A stretch of DNA of 64,000 nt from CG2-30-68-42 sp037440385 (GTDB lineage Bacteria; Pseudomonadota; Gammaproteobacteria; Burkholderiales; Rhodocyclaceae). The notes beneath the pieces are model-generated. The model was not told the DNA's origin. It saw only the letters and a list, made by a program, of their open reading frames with translations, and did no database searches. The stretch spans positions 7,880 through 71,879 of the forward strand of contig JBBIUI010000003.1 of the NCBI GenBank assembly GCA_037440385.1, in the 5' to 3' direction. The position numbers were made by a program, and so were the translations under genes. Below are positions 62,542-64,000 of this stretch, piece after piece. The first letter of the stretch is position 1, and every line of letters begins with the position of its first letter.

Positions 62542-63297
62542 TCAACCCGCGGCCAGCCGCGCCAGCACGCGCGAGGCGGCCACCAGCCCGAATGCCGCCG
62601 TCACGCACACCGAGGAGCCCAGCCCGGCACAGCTCAGCCCGGCCGCACCGGCCGCACAGGAGGACATGCGCATCGGTTCGTCGGAGTACACCGCCTCGAT
62701 GCCGAACCGGCTCCTCGGCCCGCGCGGGAAGCCGTGCTCGCGGCGCAGCCGCCGGCGCACCTTGGCAAGCAGCGGTTCCTGTTCGGTGCGCGCCAGATCG
62801 GCGACGCGCACGCGGCTCGGATCGGTGCGCCCGCCCGCGCCGCCGACGCTGACGAGCGCGATGCCGGTGGCCTTGCAGTGGAGGACCAGCGCGACCTTGG
62901 CGTGCACGGCATCCACCGCATCGATGACGAAGTCATGATCCGGACCGACGAGCGCGGCGACGTTGTCCGGCGAGACGAATTCCTCGATCTGCCGGATACG
63001 GCAGTCCGGCCGGATCGCGCGCAGCCGCGCGGCCATCGCGACGACCTTGGCCTTGCCGTATTCGCCTTCGAGCGCATGCAGCTGGCGGTTCGTGTTGGAC
63101 TCGGCGACATGATCGAGGTCGATCAGCGTGAAGCCGCCCACGCCGCTGCGTGCGAGCGCTTCCGCCGCCCACGAACCGACGCCGCCGAGCCCGACGACGC
63201 ACACGCGGGCGCGCGCGAAGCGCTGCAGCGCCTCGTCGCCATACAGCCGCGCGATGCCGCCGAACCTGCGCCCGTAATCGACCTGCGCTTCGATCAT
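62542..63297 (-). CDS. tcdA: tRNA threonylcarbamoyladenosine dehydratase (TcdA/YgdL)
   Basis: 251 residues, E1/ThiF-like. Cyclises the t6A37 modification of ANN-decoding tRNAs to ct6A in an ATP-dependent reaction. The start DYGRRFGGIARLYGDEALQR, the nucleotide loop VCVVGLGGVGSWAAEALARS and the NTNRQLHALEGEYGKAK segment with the conserved Arg are present. The C-terminal part SCAGLGSSVCVTAAFGLVAA is typical of YgdL. ATG 63297 is chosen; the longer open frame to 63591 lies in mnmC antisense sequence. Tail-to-tail with glnS (15-bp gap). Confidence 0.94.
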   Translation of the reverse strand: MIEAQVDYGRRFGGIARLYGDEALQRFARARVCVVGLGGVGSWAAEALARSGVGGFTLIDLDHVAESNTNRQLHALEGEYGKAKVVAMAARLRAIRPDCRIRQIEEFVSPDNVAALVGPDHDFVIDAVDAVHAKVALVLHCKATGIALVSVGGAGGRTDPSRVRVADLARTEQEPLLAKVRRRLRREHGFPRGPRSRFGIEAVYSDEPMRMSSCAAGAAGLSCAGLGSSVCVTAAFGLVAASRVLARLAAG

Positions 63298-63407
63298 CGC
63301 ATTGCCTGCCTCGCCCACCGCACCGTCCTTTCCGGGACGCATTCTCCCCGCCGCGCCGGGAGCCCGCAACGGCTCCGGCGCACCGGGTGCGCCAGGCGCG
63401 ACACGCC

Positions 63408-64000
63408 ATGACGAAAGACGACGAGGCCGCAAGCGACGGCGCCATCGAACCGGCGCAACTGTCGTTCTCCCCGGAAGGCGTGCCCGCCTCGCCGCGCTAC
63501 GGCGACATCTACCATCCGGCCGAGGGCGGCATCGGCCAGGCCGCGCACGTCTTCCTCGGCGGCAACGGACTGCCGGGGCGATGGCGTGCACGGGATTCCT
63601 TCGTCATCGTCGAGACCGGTTTCGGCACCGGACTGAACTTCCTGTGCACCTGGGCCGCCTGGCGCGATCACGCGCCGGCAGGGGCACGGCTGCATTATGT
63701 CGCCGTCGAAAAACATCCTTTCGCGACGGCCGATCTGGCGCGCATCCACGAGCGCTGGCCGCGATTCGCTGCGTGCTCCGCGGCGCTGCGCGACGCGTGG
63801 CCGACGCTGCTGCCCGGCTTCCATCGCCTGCATCTCGAAGGCGAGCGGATCACGCTGACGCTGCTGTTCGGAGATGCCGTGCGGATGCTCGCGCGGCTTC
63901 GCGCGCGGGCCGACGCCTTCTTCCTCGACGGTTTCGCCCCCGCGCGCAACCCCGGGATGTGGTCCGAGGCGCTGTGCCGCGAGCTCGCGCGGCTCGCGGC
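63408..64000 (+). CDS. mnmC: tRNA 5-methylaminomethyl-2-thiouridine synthesis protein MnmC (partial, N-terminal part)
   Basis: The reading frame is open from ATG 63408 to the window edge (197 codons visible). It encodes the N-terminal methyltransferase domain of MnmC, which makes mnm5s2U at the wobble base. The visible start is TKDDEAASDGAIEPAQLSFS with SPRYGDIYHPAEGGIGQAAH; the SAM-binding loop is VIVETGFGTGLNFLCTWAAW, and ADAFFLDGFAPARNPGMWSE is a strong MnmC/MnmD signature. The C-terminal FAD oxidase domain would lie beyond the window, so fusion versus stand-alone MnmD is undecided. Divergent from tcdA with a 110-bp gap, another tRNA-modification gene. Confidence 0.9.
   Translation, partial: MTKDDEAASDGAIEPAQLSFSPEGVPASPRYGDIYHPAEGGIGQAAHVFLGGNGLPGRWRARDSFVIVETGFGTGLNFLCTWAAWRDHAPAGARLHYVAVEKHPFATADLARIHERWPRFAACSAALRDAWPTLLPGFHRLHLEGERITLTLLFGDAVRMLARLRARADAFFLDGFAPARNPGMWSEALCRELARLA

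Overview
This is a GC-rich, gene-dense chromosomal window. I infer a betaproteobacterium of the Burkholderiales/Rhodocyclales type. The evidence is gene order and content: leuC-(entericidin)-leuD-leuB-asd-fimV-truA, mlaFEDACB-yadGH-ibaG-murA-his-hinT-tatABC-degS, an MSHA-type pilus cluster, a phasin and a PEP-CTERM protein. No rRNA, tRNA, CRISPR array, prophage or insertion sequence was seen. A species cannot be named from the sequence alone.

Layout. 0-12 kb, minus strand: leucine and aspartate-family biosynthesis, fimV, an orphan EcfT-like membrane protein and truA (running off the left edge), preceded by an M48 lipoprotein protease, an MFS transporter, a DUF465 protein and chorismate synthase. 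12.4-17.6 kb: acetoacetyl-CoA ligase divergent from ETF-ubiquinone oxidoreductase, then a DegS/DegQ-type periplasmic protease. 17.6-26.3 kb: tatABC, hinT and the histidine genes, with hisC inverted so that the set is split into hisGD and hisBHAFIE. 26.3-33.4 kb: murA, ibaG, an ABC-2 exporter and a six-gene Mla phospholipid-transport set.

33.6-52.6 kb is the most distinctive part. A sigma-54 response regulator is followed by an ExeA/MshM ATPase with a SPOR-like tail, then a compact MSHA-like machine: secretin, TPR protein, c-di-GMP-type MshE ATPase, MshG, and MshI/J/K-like proteins. Next come two unusual pseudopilins, one apparently a tandem duplication of the globular module of the other. After these lie a membrane class III adenylate cyclase, a multi-TM histidine kinase, a PEP-CTERM protein and a second pilin. 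Together they suggest a surface-pilus or secretion island tied to phosphorelay, c-di-GMP and cAMP signals. No prepilin peptidase, MshA-like gene inside the operon, or exosortase is in the window.

52.6-64 kb: a KefB/C antiporter divergent from kdsD-lptC-lptA (kdsC and lptB are missing from their usual places), an enoyl-CoA hydratase, a phasin with a near-consensus promoter and a strong terminator, a CinA-type domain protein, an EI24 membrane protein, a 730-bp repeat-bearing gap, glnS, tcdA and the start of mnmC at the right edge.
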